Source: Linnemannia elongata (lineage: Eukaryota > Mortierellomycota > Mortierellomycetes > Mortierellales > Mortierellaceae). Taken from it: a stretch of DNA of 64,000 nucleotides. This document shows positions 53,414 to 64,000 of the stretch, piece after piece. The stretch spans positions 604,150-668,149 of the forward strand of contig JAXBDG010000023.1 of NCBI GenBank assembly GCA_036320915.1. Reading direction: 5' to 3'. Position 1 is the stretch's first letter, and each line of letters starts with the position of its first letter. The notes beneath the pieces are model-generated. The model was not told where the DNA came from and did no database searches. It saw nothing but the letters and a program-made list of their open reading frames with translations. Both the position numbers and the translations under genes were made by a program.

Positions 53414-55123
53414 ATGCGTCTGATCACAATCGGTCTAGGCGCTTGTGCCCTCTTCGCCCTCTCAACCGTCCAAGCGCAAGAGGCTGCCGCTGCTCTTCCC
53501 ACCCCTCCTACCGCTGCAGCAGTGGAGGACGAACTCGTCATCTCGGCAGAGGCTCTGAAGAAAAAGGTCATCTACCCCTCTCTCTCAGAACTCGAGTCAC
53601 GCATTCATATCTTTAACGCCTTTGTTGCCGAAAAGAACGACAAGGCTGCTGAGAAGGCCAAGAATGGCGAAGAAAAGAAGGACAAGAGCGAAGCCAAGGA
53701 AAAGAAGATGAAGGCGGCTGAAGGAGAGGCGAAGAAGGTGACAAAGGACAAGGAGGTGGCGAATGAGAAGAAAGCGGCAGTCAAGAAGCAAGAGCAGCAG
53801 GAGGAGGCGAAGAAGAAGAAGGCACAGAAGGTCTTCAAGGCCCCGTCGGCTAAGAAGGTCAAAGGTGGACAGAACAAGACGAAGCAAGAAGCTGGATACC
53901 ACCATCACAAGGCTGCTCAGGAACACCGCAAACAACACAAGCAGCAACATAACCACCATCATGCTGAAAAGCTGGATCACACTGACCACCACCACCACAA
54001 TCTTCACGCCGCCGCTGCCGTAGCCAAGAAGAAGCATCCTCACGCTAAGCAGCACAACCACCACATGAAGGCCCAGAACAACAACAAGCACAAGCCCACA
54101 AAAACAGAGTGCCACCACCATCACCACGACTGCGTTGTGTACGAGACCATCACATTTGTCTCTGAATGCAATCCCACTCCTGTCATGAAACCTTATGGGA
54201 ATTACCCCACTCTGGACGGATTGATTCCTCCCATCGAGTCAGACTACCCTGGCGAGGACGATGATCTTTTGGATGCCTTTCCCACGCACTCTGGACTTGG
54301 TAATGTCGCGAGCCCAAATGAGTCTGCTCCTGGGTCTGCCATCAATGAGGATGAGAATAGAGACAACGACAGCTTGGCGCCCAAGCCTGAGTTGCCTAGC
54401 ATGGACTACGGTTCCGTTCCTGACGCTCCAACTGCACCAGCAGCACCCATCGCCGAGCCTGTCCTCTCATTCCCTCCTACTACTCAGCCGCCAAGCAGTC
54501 AGTCAAATGACGAGGACACTCAACCCACCTCCAGCACCGAAACTAAACCCAGCATCGACGAGGACGAGGATGATGATGACGAGGACGACAACACCAACGA
54601 CGAGCCCAACACCAACGCCGTTAGCAGTCCTGAAGACGACACTGACGTCCCCGTTATCTCCACACCTACCGAGAACCCTGCTGTGAGCAAAAACAACCAA
54701 CAGCCTAGCAGCCCCAGCGGCCCCGAGACCGACGTTGCCTCTCCTGAGGACGACACCGACGACAGTGACATTGACCAAGATTCCGAAGTCTCTGATGTAC
54801 TTGCCGATACTAACGACAATGACGAGGACGAGGACGACAGCTCCGATCAGAATGACATCCCTGAGTCAGAATCCCAGCAACAACCGGCCCAGCCAGCAAT
54901 TGCTGCAGGTGCTGCTGCACCCTTCGCTGTCCCTCCCGTATTGACCCCACAGTCCCCAATCGCACCTCCAACATCCGCACCCGCTGCCGAGGCACCCACA
55001 CCAGACAACACCCAACCCGAGACAGATGAAGTTGACGATGACGAGGAGACCGATATCGAAGATGACGACGATGATACCGTTGGAGGGTTGCCTGAGCAGG
55101 ACCTTCAGTTGAGACGCGGATAG
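53414..55123 (+). CDS. Secreted Lys/His/Asp-rich low-complexity protein, 569 aa
   Basis: The start at 53414 opens on a signal peptide, MRLITIGLGACALFALSTVQA, with likely cleavage before QEAAA. A short ordered-looking stretch (ELVISAEALKKKVIYPSLSE) is followed by charge-separated blocks. These are a Lys/Glu/Ala coiled-coil-like region (about residues 75-155), a His-rich region with many HHHH and HHHHH runs (about 160-240), a small Cys-bearing segment (ECHHHHHDCVVYETITFVSECNP), and a long Pro/Ser and Asp/Glu-rich C-terminal half ending LQLRRG. The His blocks could bind metal ions and the acidic half calcium or the cell wall; these are inferences. No known family, no membrane anchor. The gene is intronless. 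Confidence 0.8.
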   Translation: MRLITIGLGACALFALSTVQAQEAAAALPTPPTAAAVEDELVISAEALKKKVIYPSLSELESRIHIFNAFVAEKNDKAAEKAKNGEEKKDKSEAKEKKMKAAEGEAKKVTKDKEVANEKKAAVKKQEQQEEAKKKKAQKVFKAPSAKKVKGGQNKTKQEAGYHHHKAAQEHRKQHKQQHNHHHAEKLDHTDHHHHNLHAAAAVAKKKHPHAKQHNHHMKAQNNNKHKPTKTECHHHHHDCVVYETITFVSECNPTPVMKPYGNYPTLDGLIPPIESDYPGEDDDLLDAFPTHSGLGNVASPNESAPGSAINEDENRDNDSLAPKPELPSMDYGSVPDAPTAPAAPIAEPVLSFPPTTQPPSSQSNDEDTQPTSSTETKPSIDEDEDDDDEDDNTNDEPNTNAVSSPEDDTDVPVISTPTENPAVSKNNQQPSSPSGPETDVASPEDDTDDSDIDQDSEVSDVLADTNDNDEDEDDSSDQNDIPESESQQQPAQPAIAAGAAAPFAVPPVLTPQSPIAPPTSAPAAEAPTPDNTQPETDEVDDDEETDIEDDDDDTVGGLPEQDLQLRRG

Positions 55124-55584
55124 AGATGGAGCGAGAATGGGACCCAGCAAAAAGTGGAAATAGGACGGTGAGAAGAAGGAAGTATTAGAAGTAATCGATA
55201 GCAGCAGTATTGACAGCAGTTGAACAAGGCAAAAAGAGACATAAAGAAGACTTACCACATAGCATTTGTCTATGGTGAATGTCGAGTCGCGTTGTGTAGA
55301 GACATGAAATGACATGGTTCCACAACACAAAAAAAAGACACGATTCTGTGAAATCTAAAGGTGCTGGAGTGGCTTAGAATTTCTCTCTCTCGCAGAGTTC
55401 AAAAAAATCCGAAGGTGAGGTTTGCACTTTCGCACCACCTCCGGAAAGAAAGAGAGGAAGAAGGACAGGGGACGGACTTTTTCTTTGCACAGGTGAGAAA
55501 AGAGAGAGGGGACGCTGATCACTTCTTTTGCCTTGTACTTTCCTTCCTCTCCACTCTACCCTACATACCCTTCTTCACTTCGCC
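55124..55584. other. 3'UTR and NDUFV1 promoter
   Basis: Holds the 3' region of the secreted protein gene, then a pyrimidine-rich leader before the NDUFV1 start at 55585. Nothing else is recognised. Confidence 0.4.
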
Positions 55585-56527
55585 ATGCTCTCATCGACCA
55601 GAGCCACGAAGGGTAATTACCACACTGGCACAATAAATACCTGTCGGAAACACGGATGCTGCAGGACTCGCTCTCGGATCCGGAGATTCGCACACTTGCA
55701 GATCAGCACCAAGGACGACACGAGATGAGACGTTTGACAAGCATGGCGTTGTTTATCAAGTTGGATGACACAAACCAAGGTTCCTGCTTGCAATGCAAAT
55801 GCAGACGGGATCACACACCAACTTACCGGCATCCACTCCAGCAGCACACTGCCCTTGCAAACACATTTGCATGCGAACTACCGACCTTCAAATTATTTGA
55901 AGCACGCCTATACCCCCATCAAACACGCGCACACAAACACATACTACTTTCATTAGATACTGATACTGGAAACATTCCTCTCATTGTAATTTATCAGCCC
56001 TTCTGGTCACAGCCCGGACCCGTACAACAGCATCCATCACCCGCACAGCTATCCGCGCTCTCGCAACAGCAGCACCCGCCAATCCCATCGTTCCCCCAGC
56101 CCGGACAACATTCGGAAACCTCAGCGACGAAGACCGTATTTTCACCAACATTTATGGCTTCCACGACTACAAGCTCAAGGGCGCGCTCAAGAGAGGCGAC
56201 TGGTACAAGACCAAAGAGATCTTGTTGAAGGGCCATGATTGGATTCTGGATGAGATGAAGGCGTCTGGTCTGCGTGGTCGTGGTGGTGCGGGATTCCCCT
56301 CGGGTTTGAAGTGGAGTTTTATGAACAAGCCTCATGATGGCCGGTAAGTTTGAGTCTTTTAGTCTGTTATTGGGAGGTTTTTTGCGGCGGAGCGTAAGTC
56401 GTGGACCGAACTCTTGTAGGATGTAGCCTCCGATCACATTTGGAGTACGGATACATTGGAACATGGATACAAAAACGACAACATCCACAAATACAACAAC
56501 TTCAACAACAGCAACAGCAACAACAGC

Positions 56528-56563
<36 letters not shown>

Positions 56564-57854
56564 ACCAGGAATAAGGAATCTGGCTACACAAGCTGGGCAG
56601 CTGATAAGGGCTACAGTATGGGCTCTTAAGGCATATTTTATCCTGTTAGTAATACTAACCTTCCCCGTCGTCCCTTGTGACTAATAGCCCTCGCTATTTG
56701 GTTGTCAATGCTGATGAGGGTGAGCCTGGTACCTGCAAGGATCGCGAGATTATGCGCGGAGATCCCCACAAGTTGGTCGAGGGATGCCTGGTCGCCGGTC
56801 GTGCTATGAACGCCAACGCCGCCTACATTTACATTCGTGGAGAGTTCTATAACGAGGCTTCCAACCTCCAGGTCGCCATTGACGAAGCATACAAGGCTGG
56901 ATTGATCGGCAAGAACGCTTGCGGTTCCGGCTACGATTTCGATGTCTACATCCATCGCGGTGCCGGTGCCTATATCTGTGGTGAGGAGACTGCCTTGATC
57001 GAGTCCATTGAGGGCAAGGCCGGAAAGCCTCGTCTGAAGCCCCCATTCCCTGCTGATGTTGGTCTCTTTGGATGCCCCACCACCGTCGCCAACGTTGAGA
57101 CTGTTGCTGTCGCGCCCACTATTCTGAGACGCGGTGGCAAGTGGTTTGCTGGATTCGGTCGTCCCCGTAATGCTGGAACAAAGTTGTTCTGTATCTCTGG
57201 ACATGTCAACAACCCCTGCACAGTCGAGGAGGAGATGTCGATTCCTTTGAAGGAACTGATCGAGAAGCACTGTGGAGGTGTCAAGGGAGGTTGGGACAAC
57301 CTTTTGGGAATCATCCCTGGAGGATCTTCAGTCCCTGTCTTGCCCCGCCAGATTTGTGATGATGTCTTGATGGACTTTGATGCCCTTCGTGACGTTTCAG
57401 TCTGGTTTGGGAACAGCAGCCGTGATTGTCATGGATAAGTCGACCGATATTGTTGCGGCCATTTCTCGTCTTGCGGCCTTTTACAGACACGAGTCCTGTG
57501 GACAGTGCACACCCTGTCGTGAGGGTACAACCTGGTTGGCTAATATGATGACTCGTTTTGAGAACGGCCAAGCTCGTCCTCGTGAGATTGATATGATTGA
57601 GGAGCTCTCTCGTGAAATTGAGGGCCATACCATTTGTGCCCTCGGAGATGCCGCCGCATGGCCCGTGCAGGTATGATATATGTTTTCTACGTTGCCATGT
57701 AACGGCAGTTCTAGAATGTCTTGTTATTTTGTCAATCGGATGTTAATTCTATGCTTATTATTTGGCTGCCACGTAGGGTTTGATCCGCCACTTCCGCCCC
57801 GAGTTGGAGGCACGCATGGCTCAGTTCAGGAAGGAGGCTCAGGTCCAGGTTTAA
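55585..57854 (+). CDS. NDUFV1: NADH:ubiquinone oxidoreductase 51-kDa (FMN/NADH) subunit, one-base frameshift
   Basis: Exons 55585-55612, 55998-56343, 56688-57670 and 57777-57854 join in phase (1, 2, 0). This yields 477 residues once one base is discounted, close to the usual 460-490. The N-terminus is a mitochondrial presequence rich in Arg, Ala and Thr ([20 protein letters not shown]). It is followed by [14 protein letters not shown], the FMN/NADH fold ([49 protein letters not shown]) and the N3 cluster ligands C395, C398, C401 (SCGQCTPC) and C441 (HTICALGD). The subunit oxidises NADH in the complex I peripheral arm in the matrix. Reading is lost at 57395-57397, where TTT must be TT to continue [10 protein letters not shown]. 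An assembly error is more likely than a dead core gene. Confidence 0.95.
56500..56571. repeat. (CAA)n microsatellite in NDUFV1 intron 2
   Basis: Runs of CAA with scattered CAG interruptions become pure near 56525-56562, entirely within the second intron. Confidence 0.9.
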
Positions 57855-58137
57855 GGACACAACACAGGACTCTTTCAACTCTCTCATGCCGCACGTTACG
57901 TCGCCATCAACAAATATTTTCGACATACACGCACCCCATTCACTCACCTACTCACCCCAACGCACTCACTTTTGCCCTATTTTCGTTTTGAGTTTCGATA
58001 CCGGTACAAATGAAGGAGTTTACAGCTTCTCGGCACCTTCTCTTGGAATTACAAAACACCAAAAAAATTAACATTAAAGAAGAAAACATGAATAATGCTA
58101 TTACAAAGGGCGTCTATGTTACTCTAAAGGTAGGTCA
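57855..58137. other. Short convergent intergenic region
   Basis: Contains the 3'UTRs of NDUFV1 (plus) and the AlkB gene (minus). No gene is seen. Confidence 0.5.
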
Positions 58138-60433
58138 TCAGCTTCGTCGATGGCTTCCCATTGCTGTTCCAGTAACGCCGTGTCGTCTTCCTGCAGCTCT
58201 TCGGCGAGGTTCAGTTTCTCTCCCTTGATCGTCGTCGTAGTGTTCAAGAAGGTAGTCTTGAGCAGGAGACCTGGGGTGTTTGGAGATTCCTCCTTCAGAT
58301 TCGGTAGTGGTATCGAAGGAGGTGTTTTTCGCCGAACTCATCTCCTCTTCCTGCTGTTTTTGTTGTACGCTCTTGGAGACCATGCCCTGTTCATCTGCAG
58401 TAGCTGCAATAGTGGTAGTAGCGCCAGAAGCAGGCGGCAAAAGACCAAGCTTCTGTTCCATGTCAACCCAATTGAACTGTCCACATGTCTGACCCATTTT
58501 CGACCCGGCGGCATAGCACATATAAAAGTAGCGACCATAGTTGGCCTTGTTCTTGAAGACACAGCGCAAAACCATGGCCACACCACATTTGCAGACGGGG
58601 GTATCCTGTGGCGAGAAACCTTCACGGCGGAGACGGAATGTTATGTTTATACGCGCTGTTCCGCTGTAGGGGAGGGGAAAAAAAAGCAGATGAGTGAGGG
58701 TTTGGGTAAAAGAGGGAGCGTTGAGTGGGTTGGAGGGTATGAGAGGAGGAGTTGGTGGTGGTGGTGGTGTGGTTTTGTTACCTGATGGGATGGGGGGTTA
58801 CAGTTGGTTGTGGCGGGATTTCGTGTTTCCATTCTTCTTGCTACACGCCCCCAAAAAACGAAAAAAGTAAGGTACATTAATAACCATTTTAATAACACCA
58901 AAGGACCACCCTATCACAACTGGAAACAGAAACACGATAACTCACCATGGGAGGCCACATTATACAAAGACTATTGTGCGGCAGGGCAATACTAATCAGC
59001 TGCCCTGCAGTATCGGGATGTTTGGCATCGGGGATGACTTTTCGTATCCGGAAGAAGCGAGTTACGCCCAGGGTGAGGGAGCCGATGGTGGGACGGGGGC
59101 CAAGGTAGGTCAGTTTGTCGGCATGGAAGCCGACGGATTCTTTGGAGTGGGCGTAGTGGTTCACTGCGGCGACGTTGCAGTTCCAATCTCCTTGGACTTC
59201 GTATGGGTGACTGCGTGAAGTGGTAAGGTAGAGGTAGGGTAGGTTGGTTGTAGGTGTGAGATGAGAGGGGACTAAAACGAGAGTCATGACTTGACCCTCA
59301 ATTACTTCACAGCATTTGATACACAGAAGGTCTTACATATCCCTCTCCTTGCGTAGCTCATTGACGATCCGCCTCACAACGAACTTGGCCTCCTCCATCT
59401 CCGGCAAAAACCGTCTCGGTGGATCCTGTTTCTTGCCATTATACGTCCACCCAGCAACCTCCTCCATATCATCATCTCGTTCCGCAAAGTAAGAAGTCTT
59501 ATGTGGAGACTCGACCATACGCTCAAAGAGCCACCATCGGTTTCTGTTCCAGGTCTCAGAGTCGATGAGCATGGCTTTGAGGAGCCGGTTGGCGAGGTCC
59601 TTGTCGAGGACATTGAAAATGAGGGTGCAGGGGCAGTGTTTTGCGACGTCTTCGGGGTTGTAGAGGATTAAGGGTTTGGGTGGTTTGAGTTTTATGGTGG
59701 GTACTGAAGAAGAGGGGGTTGTGGAGTCGATGGAAGTGGAGATGGGGTCGGTGGAGAGGGGTGGTTCTTTCCAGCGGAGTCGATCGTTGAGCGATGGAAG
59801 TGAGGACAACGTGGTCTCGCTGGATGATGAAGGCGCATCTTCAGAGTTGTTATTGTTGGTGCCACTGCTACTGCTATGTTGATGACTTAAAGAGGGGCTA
59901 ATTCCTGGTTTGAAGACGGATAACGAAGACGGAGTTGGCATGAATGCCGATAAGCGGGGCTGGATCAGCTTCTGCTTCTTCCTTGCTGGTGTCGATAGCG
60001 AGGATGAAAAAGGAGTTGATTTAGTGGTGGACAAGGTGTTCGTGTTACTGTCGGCGTCTTGGACACTGCTGGAGTTATGACTGAGGATCCAGGGAATAGC
60101 TTGATCGAGGTCGCCGTTGGAGGTTTTGAGGGCCTCGCGGAGGACGACACCGGGGGTTGATTCGAAGATGGAGAAGAGTGTTGCCATTTTGAAGTCCCAT
60201 TCGTTGTCGTTGTTGTTGTGGGTGTGGTTGATGTTAGAGATGTCGCCATTGGTAACGCTGTTGGTGTGGATATTGATGTCGTTGCTATCTGTGGCACTGT
60301 TTTCATGTGAGGAGGGATGGTCAATTGAGGTGGACGAGGGAGAACTAGAGTGAGTAGGAGGAGAAGGAGTGTTGTCATTACTGTGAGCCTGTTGGGGTTC
60401 GTTTACATTCGAATGCATTGAGTGGTCAGCCAT
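58138..60433 (-). CDS. CUE-AlkB-GRF dioxygenase (alkylation repair), 648 aa
   Basis: Exons 59337-60433, 58946-59210, 58782-58840 and 58138-58663 join in phase (2, 0, 2). A disordered Ser/Asn-rich N-terminus is followed by a CUE-like ubiquitin-binding helix bundle (residues 81-120, MATLFSIFESTPGVVLREAL). A PIP-box-like motif comes next, QPRLSAFM (158-165) after KKQK. The AlkB fold carries the Fe(II) ligands H395 and D397 (GFHAD) and a third His at about 460 (EEWKHEIP), plus the 2-oxoglutarate-binding RINITFR (478-484). A GRF zinc finger follows (about 498-541, CKCG...GRYFYMC...CGQFNW). It should demethylate alkylated bases in DNA or RNA in the nucleus. Human ALKBH3 is tied to ubiquitin through the separate CUE protein ASCC2. 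The start at 60433 gives MADHSMHS. Confidence 0.9.
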
Positions 60434-60850
60434 GGGTGTATGTATGAGGGTGAGTGAATGTCGAAGAGTAAGGCAGGGGAGGTAAAGGGAGCGTGCGAGT
60501 GTGAAGAATGGTTGGGAATGAATGAATGTCGAGGAAGAGTAGGAGGACTGTAGGCCTTTTTTCAAGTTTCGTTTTGAAGTCGCACGCCACCAAAATATAA
60601 GAAACAACGACAATCCGTCAGGTGATTCAGCATATGTAGCATATACGATGACAATCCACCATAGAGCATTGAGCAGAAGGCGCTCAAGATGTGCATTTGC
60701 TCTCTTCTGTCTCATTTATTTCATAACATCGCTCCTTCTCTTCTTTCTTATGTATTCCCCTACTTCCACATCATCACTCGCACAAGAAACGACAACAACA
60801 ATACAAAACAGGGAACAAGTTCAACAACACCAACCAAGCAATTGCATTAA
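60434..60850. promoter_or_regulatory. Divergent promoter, AlkB gene and the 60851 gene
   Basis: Start codons of oppositely oriented genes lie 417 bases apart, so both promoters must share this stretch. The right half is CA-rich leader sequence. No motif was pinned down. Confidence 0.45.
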
Positions 60851-63800
60851 ATGACATCCACAGACAACGACATTGACTCCGGTGCCTGCTTCCAGGCTTT
60901 CCGCTCTCGCTCAGGACATGGTCTCGTACGCATCCCCGCTGTTCGCCACCCCATCCACGGACACCTTTACATCATCTGGTCCGACATCCGGCACTGTTTC
61001 CGGGAGTAGCGCGCATCCAGTTCGACAACATATATGTCCCCATGCTCAGGGACGACAAAACTCTCCTCCGGTAACGTCCTTTTCGTTCGTTTTCCCTCAG
61101 TCCTTCATATTTGATTTATTCGCGTTATTTTTTCTATCGTATATTGATTTATTGTTATCCGTCGCCTGCTCTGACTAACTCTGAGCGCGTTTTGCTCATA
61201 TTCTGGAATGTATTTATAGTGTGAAGCCTCATGGAATTCGTTATCACGCCGGCATTGTTCTGGATGTCATATACGACGATATGATGTCCTCCTCTTCAGT
61301 CAAACAATACAGGAAGCAGATTTCGTCCCAGTCCGTAGCGGAGCACATTCAGCAGGGAGGATCTTCTCTTGGCGTAACTACATCCACTGCTGCTCCTGCT
61401 GCCTCCATCAAACTGGCAAGCGCGACTACTCTTGTCCCTGCTACTTTTCAACCCGAGCATCAGCGCCAATGGATTCCGGGGAGCGAGTTTCCACGACGTG
61501 TCAGATCTCTCAGGAACAGGAGCGACCCCATCAGTATACTTATCAGTCAACAACCACTAATGAAGCTAGCCACGCTACCTCGTCTCGGCAGCGGCCTTTC
61601 ACGACTCCTCAACCAACCCTGGATTTCGATCTCCCATCGCAGCAGCGCAAGCAGGAACAACAGAAAGCAGAACCTGTACCTCCAACGACCGCCCTTGCCA
61701 CCTATCGCGAGATTCGCAACATTCGTCAGGCTCGAGGCATTGACACATACCCCGCCATGCCAGGCCTCATCTCCCACTCCATTCCATCCTCTCGTTCTTC
61801 CTCCGTCTGCTCTGCTACCAATGACCTCGACATCCGAAGGAGCACGCGCGACATCTCTTGTACTTCTTCGACGCCTCTAGGTTTGACGGCTGCCTTCACA
61901 ATGTCCGTACCCTTGCCGTCTCAAATCACAGCAGTAGCAGCAGCAGCTTCCTCGAAGCGATCTAGAGAGGACCCCAACTCCGAGTATGATCAGGAAGGAT
62001 CGGAATGTGAAGACGGATACGACGATACGGGTTATGGCGAGGATGACAAGGAGGGGTTCGTTAATTTTATGAATGGCGAGGACTCGGGAGATGACGATGG
62101 TGTCGGTGAGAAAGACGAGGAAGAAGATGGAAGGATGTCAAAGGAGGAAAACGCAGGAGACGGCGATTCAGGCAAAGACGTTGGCGACTACATGGGAGAT
62201 GTTTCGGGAGAAGATCTAGAGAATGGCGATAGCGATAAGGATGGCCGCGACGACGAGTACGAGACTCCTCCCAGCGAGAACGAGTACGAGTATTCTTTAG
62301 ATTCAAACGGAAATGCAACCGATCAGCCCATGTCCGTGGATATTGCAGCTGAAGAACCCAGTTTCGCCTCCCCAATTGATCTCGCAGCTGCAAATGTCAT
62401 GGCCTTCAAAAGTAATAAAGGGAATGCAGCGAGCAAAGTCATGAACATGGCCTTGACTAGCTCGCCCGCCGCCGTCGCCGTTGCCAACCGAATCCAGTCA
62501 GGACCAGGCTTATCATCCGTGTCCGTCATCGACATGACTCAGACACATCCGGATGTTGACACCGATCTTACTACATGGGACAGGCGCGCTGCCATTGCCG
62601 AGACCATGCGTGTCTATTCGACTAAGACCCAACCGTTTGTCCGCCCACCTCTCCAGGGTCCATTCACCATCGAGGATCTGGTTGAACACCGCGTCAAAAA
62701 CGTATTAATGAAGCGACAGCGCTGGATCGAAGCCGCCTGCCCGAGATTCTTTTGCATCCTTCCAACGTCTGACGATGTCGCTTCCAGGGCTGCCGTGACC
62801 CCGACCAACTGGGACCCCTCCACCGACATTGAAGCCACCCCACTGACCATGACTCTTGCCAATCCACCAACGTCTGCCCCTGACCCCAGCGCGGCCGACT
62901 TCCACTTCTTTTTCATTTGTGACTGTTGCGACGTTCCCGGTTACGAGGAGGAGTGGTTTCCGCATGGCAGTCTCAGGGAGGGTGTCCACAACTACGATCT
63001 TTCCCTCGGCGTGGTCGACGACATGGTCCCCAAGTACGGGGAATACATCATGGGTGTTCTCGAGATGCTCAAGTACGGAGCCTACATTGACAACCACCTC
63101 AAGTTCCCTGCCCAGACGGATGCCGATGTCCAAAGGCGTCTGTCCGTCGCCATCGAGTTCTTGGAGTCGAGAAACATTCTATCCTGCGCCAACTACTACT
63201 CCCAGAATTTGGCAGCGCTAGAGAAGGACCCCTCTGGTGCTGCTCTTCTGGCTGGGATGACCCCGATCGAGCCTCTCTCAAAGACGATGACCAAGGTCTT
63301 GGCCCGCCGACTGGAGATGACCCATGTGCCGTTGTTCGAGGGGATGAGTCCCTACCGGACCAGAGAAGGCGATGTGCGTTGGGTGTGCCTACCTCATTGG
63401 TACGGCATGACCCCTCAGGAGGAGTGGGGGGTCTTGAACAAGTTCCAAGGCAACAGTCCGTTCATCAAGAGCGAGTACCACACCAACCTCGCGACCTTCC
63501 GCGCTGTCGCCATGAATCGAGCCAAGGCACTAGAGTTTTACACGCTGGCCGGACGGATGACTACTACTTGCGTCTTCCGCTTGTTCAATGACTTTGACAT
63601 GAACTCGCAGGACGAAGCGCATCTCTGCGAAGCAGTGGAAAAGTTCGCCGCCGCATGTGTTCACATTACGGTCCGTCCCAAAACTGGTGTTCACGACGGG
63701 GCCATGCACGGTTTTGCCAAGGGTTACTGGACCATTACCCTGGCAGCACTCGGCAATGAGAAACTGGAAGGATTCCGACTGGTCCAAGGGACAACCGATG

Positions 63801-64000
63801 AGCCGCCAAACTTCCGAGCCCATTATGAGCGATCAGACCTGGAGCGCTCCACTTCCAACTTTGTGCCTCTGTTGACCCGGATGAAGCGAAGCGGCCGCAA
63901 CAAGAGGTTGAATGTCACGATAGCGGTCACTGACATCGATCGCGCCGTGAACACCGTCCGCCGGCATGTCAAGGGTCTCCATCACTTTTCCAAGCTTATT
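60851..64000 (+). CDS. Large Mortierellaceae-type protein, partial, two frameshifts
   Basis: Exon 1 starts at ATG 60851 (MTSTDNDIDSGACFQAFRSR) and contains IPAVRHPIHGHLYIIWSDI and NIYVPMLRDDKTLLR. The intron is 61071-61219. Exon 2 continues VKPHGIRYHAGIVLDVIYDD. These blocks recall a large family I associate with Mortierellaceae. One base is missing near 61001 (TTTCC for TTTCCC), and another frame change is needed near 61465-61500. From the ATG at 61469 the frame is open to the window end. It runs Gln/Thr-rich, then strongly acidic (about 61970-62300), then a globular part with FFICDCCDVPGYEEEWFPH, MVPKYGEYIMGVLEMLKYG, EGDVRWVCLPHWYGM and VTDIDRAVNTVRRHVKGLHH. The function is unknown. The C-terminus lies outside the window. 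Confidence 0.7.

Noticed and set aside
53597..54127. Leu/Val-rich minus-strand open frame resembling membrane segments
   Set aside because: It is antisense to Lys/Glu/His codons of the secreted protein; the hydrophobicity is a codon artefact.

Overview
The window looks like nuclear DNA of a filamentous fungus, most likely a Mortierellomycete (Mortierella-type). The evidence is short GT-AG introns, F-box/LRR paralogs, NACHT proteins of the NACHT-pentapeptide-WD40 type, a Crinkler-like relic, and gene families that I associate with Mortierellaceae. The species assignment is an inference from protein style, since no database could be consulted. Housekeeping genes (NDUFV1 of complex I and a CUE-AlkB-GRF repair dioxygenase) sit at the right end, and most of the remainder is accessory DNA. 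Layout from the left: 1-8 kb is gene-poor and holds an LRR fragment, a Cys-rich secreted peptide, a decayed Crinkler-like gene (minus strand) and a two-exon secreted peptide gene. 8.5-15.5 kb holds three F-box/LRR paralogs in tandem on the minus strand. The third is reduced to its C-terminus where a 5'-truncated LINE (LINE-A, 15.56-19.39 kb) begins at a perfect 59-bp palindrome. 21.5-23 kb holds a DUF4238 gene. 25-28.6 kb holds a two-EF-hand protein, a Tc1/mariner relic, a DIRS-like relic and a long (GA)n tract. 29.4-35.4 kb holds a seven-exon gene whose splice phases join a NACHT NTPase to a homeodomain. 36.7-43.5 kb holds a second LINE (LINE-B), with an intact Gag-like ORF1 coupled by TAATG to a broken ORF2; it abuts a Gag-like relic on the other strand. 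45.5-51.2 kb holds a NACHT gene with a tandem WD40 array, full of frameshifts. 52.6-52.9 kb is a degenerate LSU rRNA fragment. 53.4-55.1 kb encodes a secreted protein with basic, His-rich and acidic blocks. 55.6-57.9 kb is NDUFV1, 58.1-60.4 kb is the AlkB gene, and a large Mortierellaceae-type gene runs off the right edge. Functionally, the accessory part resembles fungal recognition and effector biology: two NACHT genes, an LRR relic, F-box adaptors, a Crinkler relic and small secreted proteins, all in transposon-rich DNA. The most unusual item is the NACHT-homeodomain chimera. A caution applies to all broken genes here. NDUFV1, expected to be conserved and single-copy, carries one extra T, so some single-base frameshifts in the window may be assembly errors rather than true decay.
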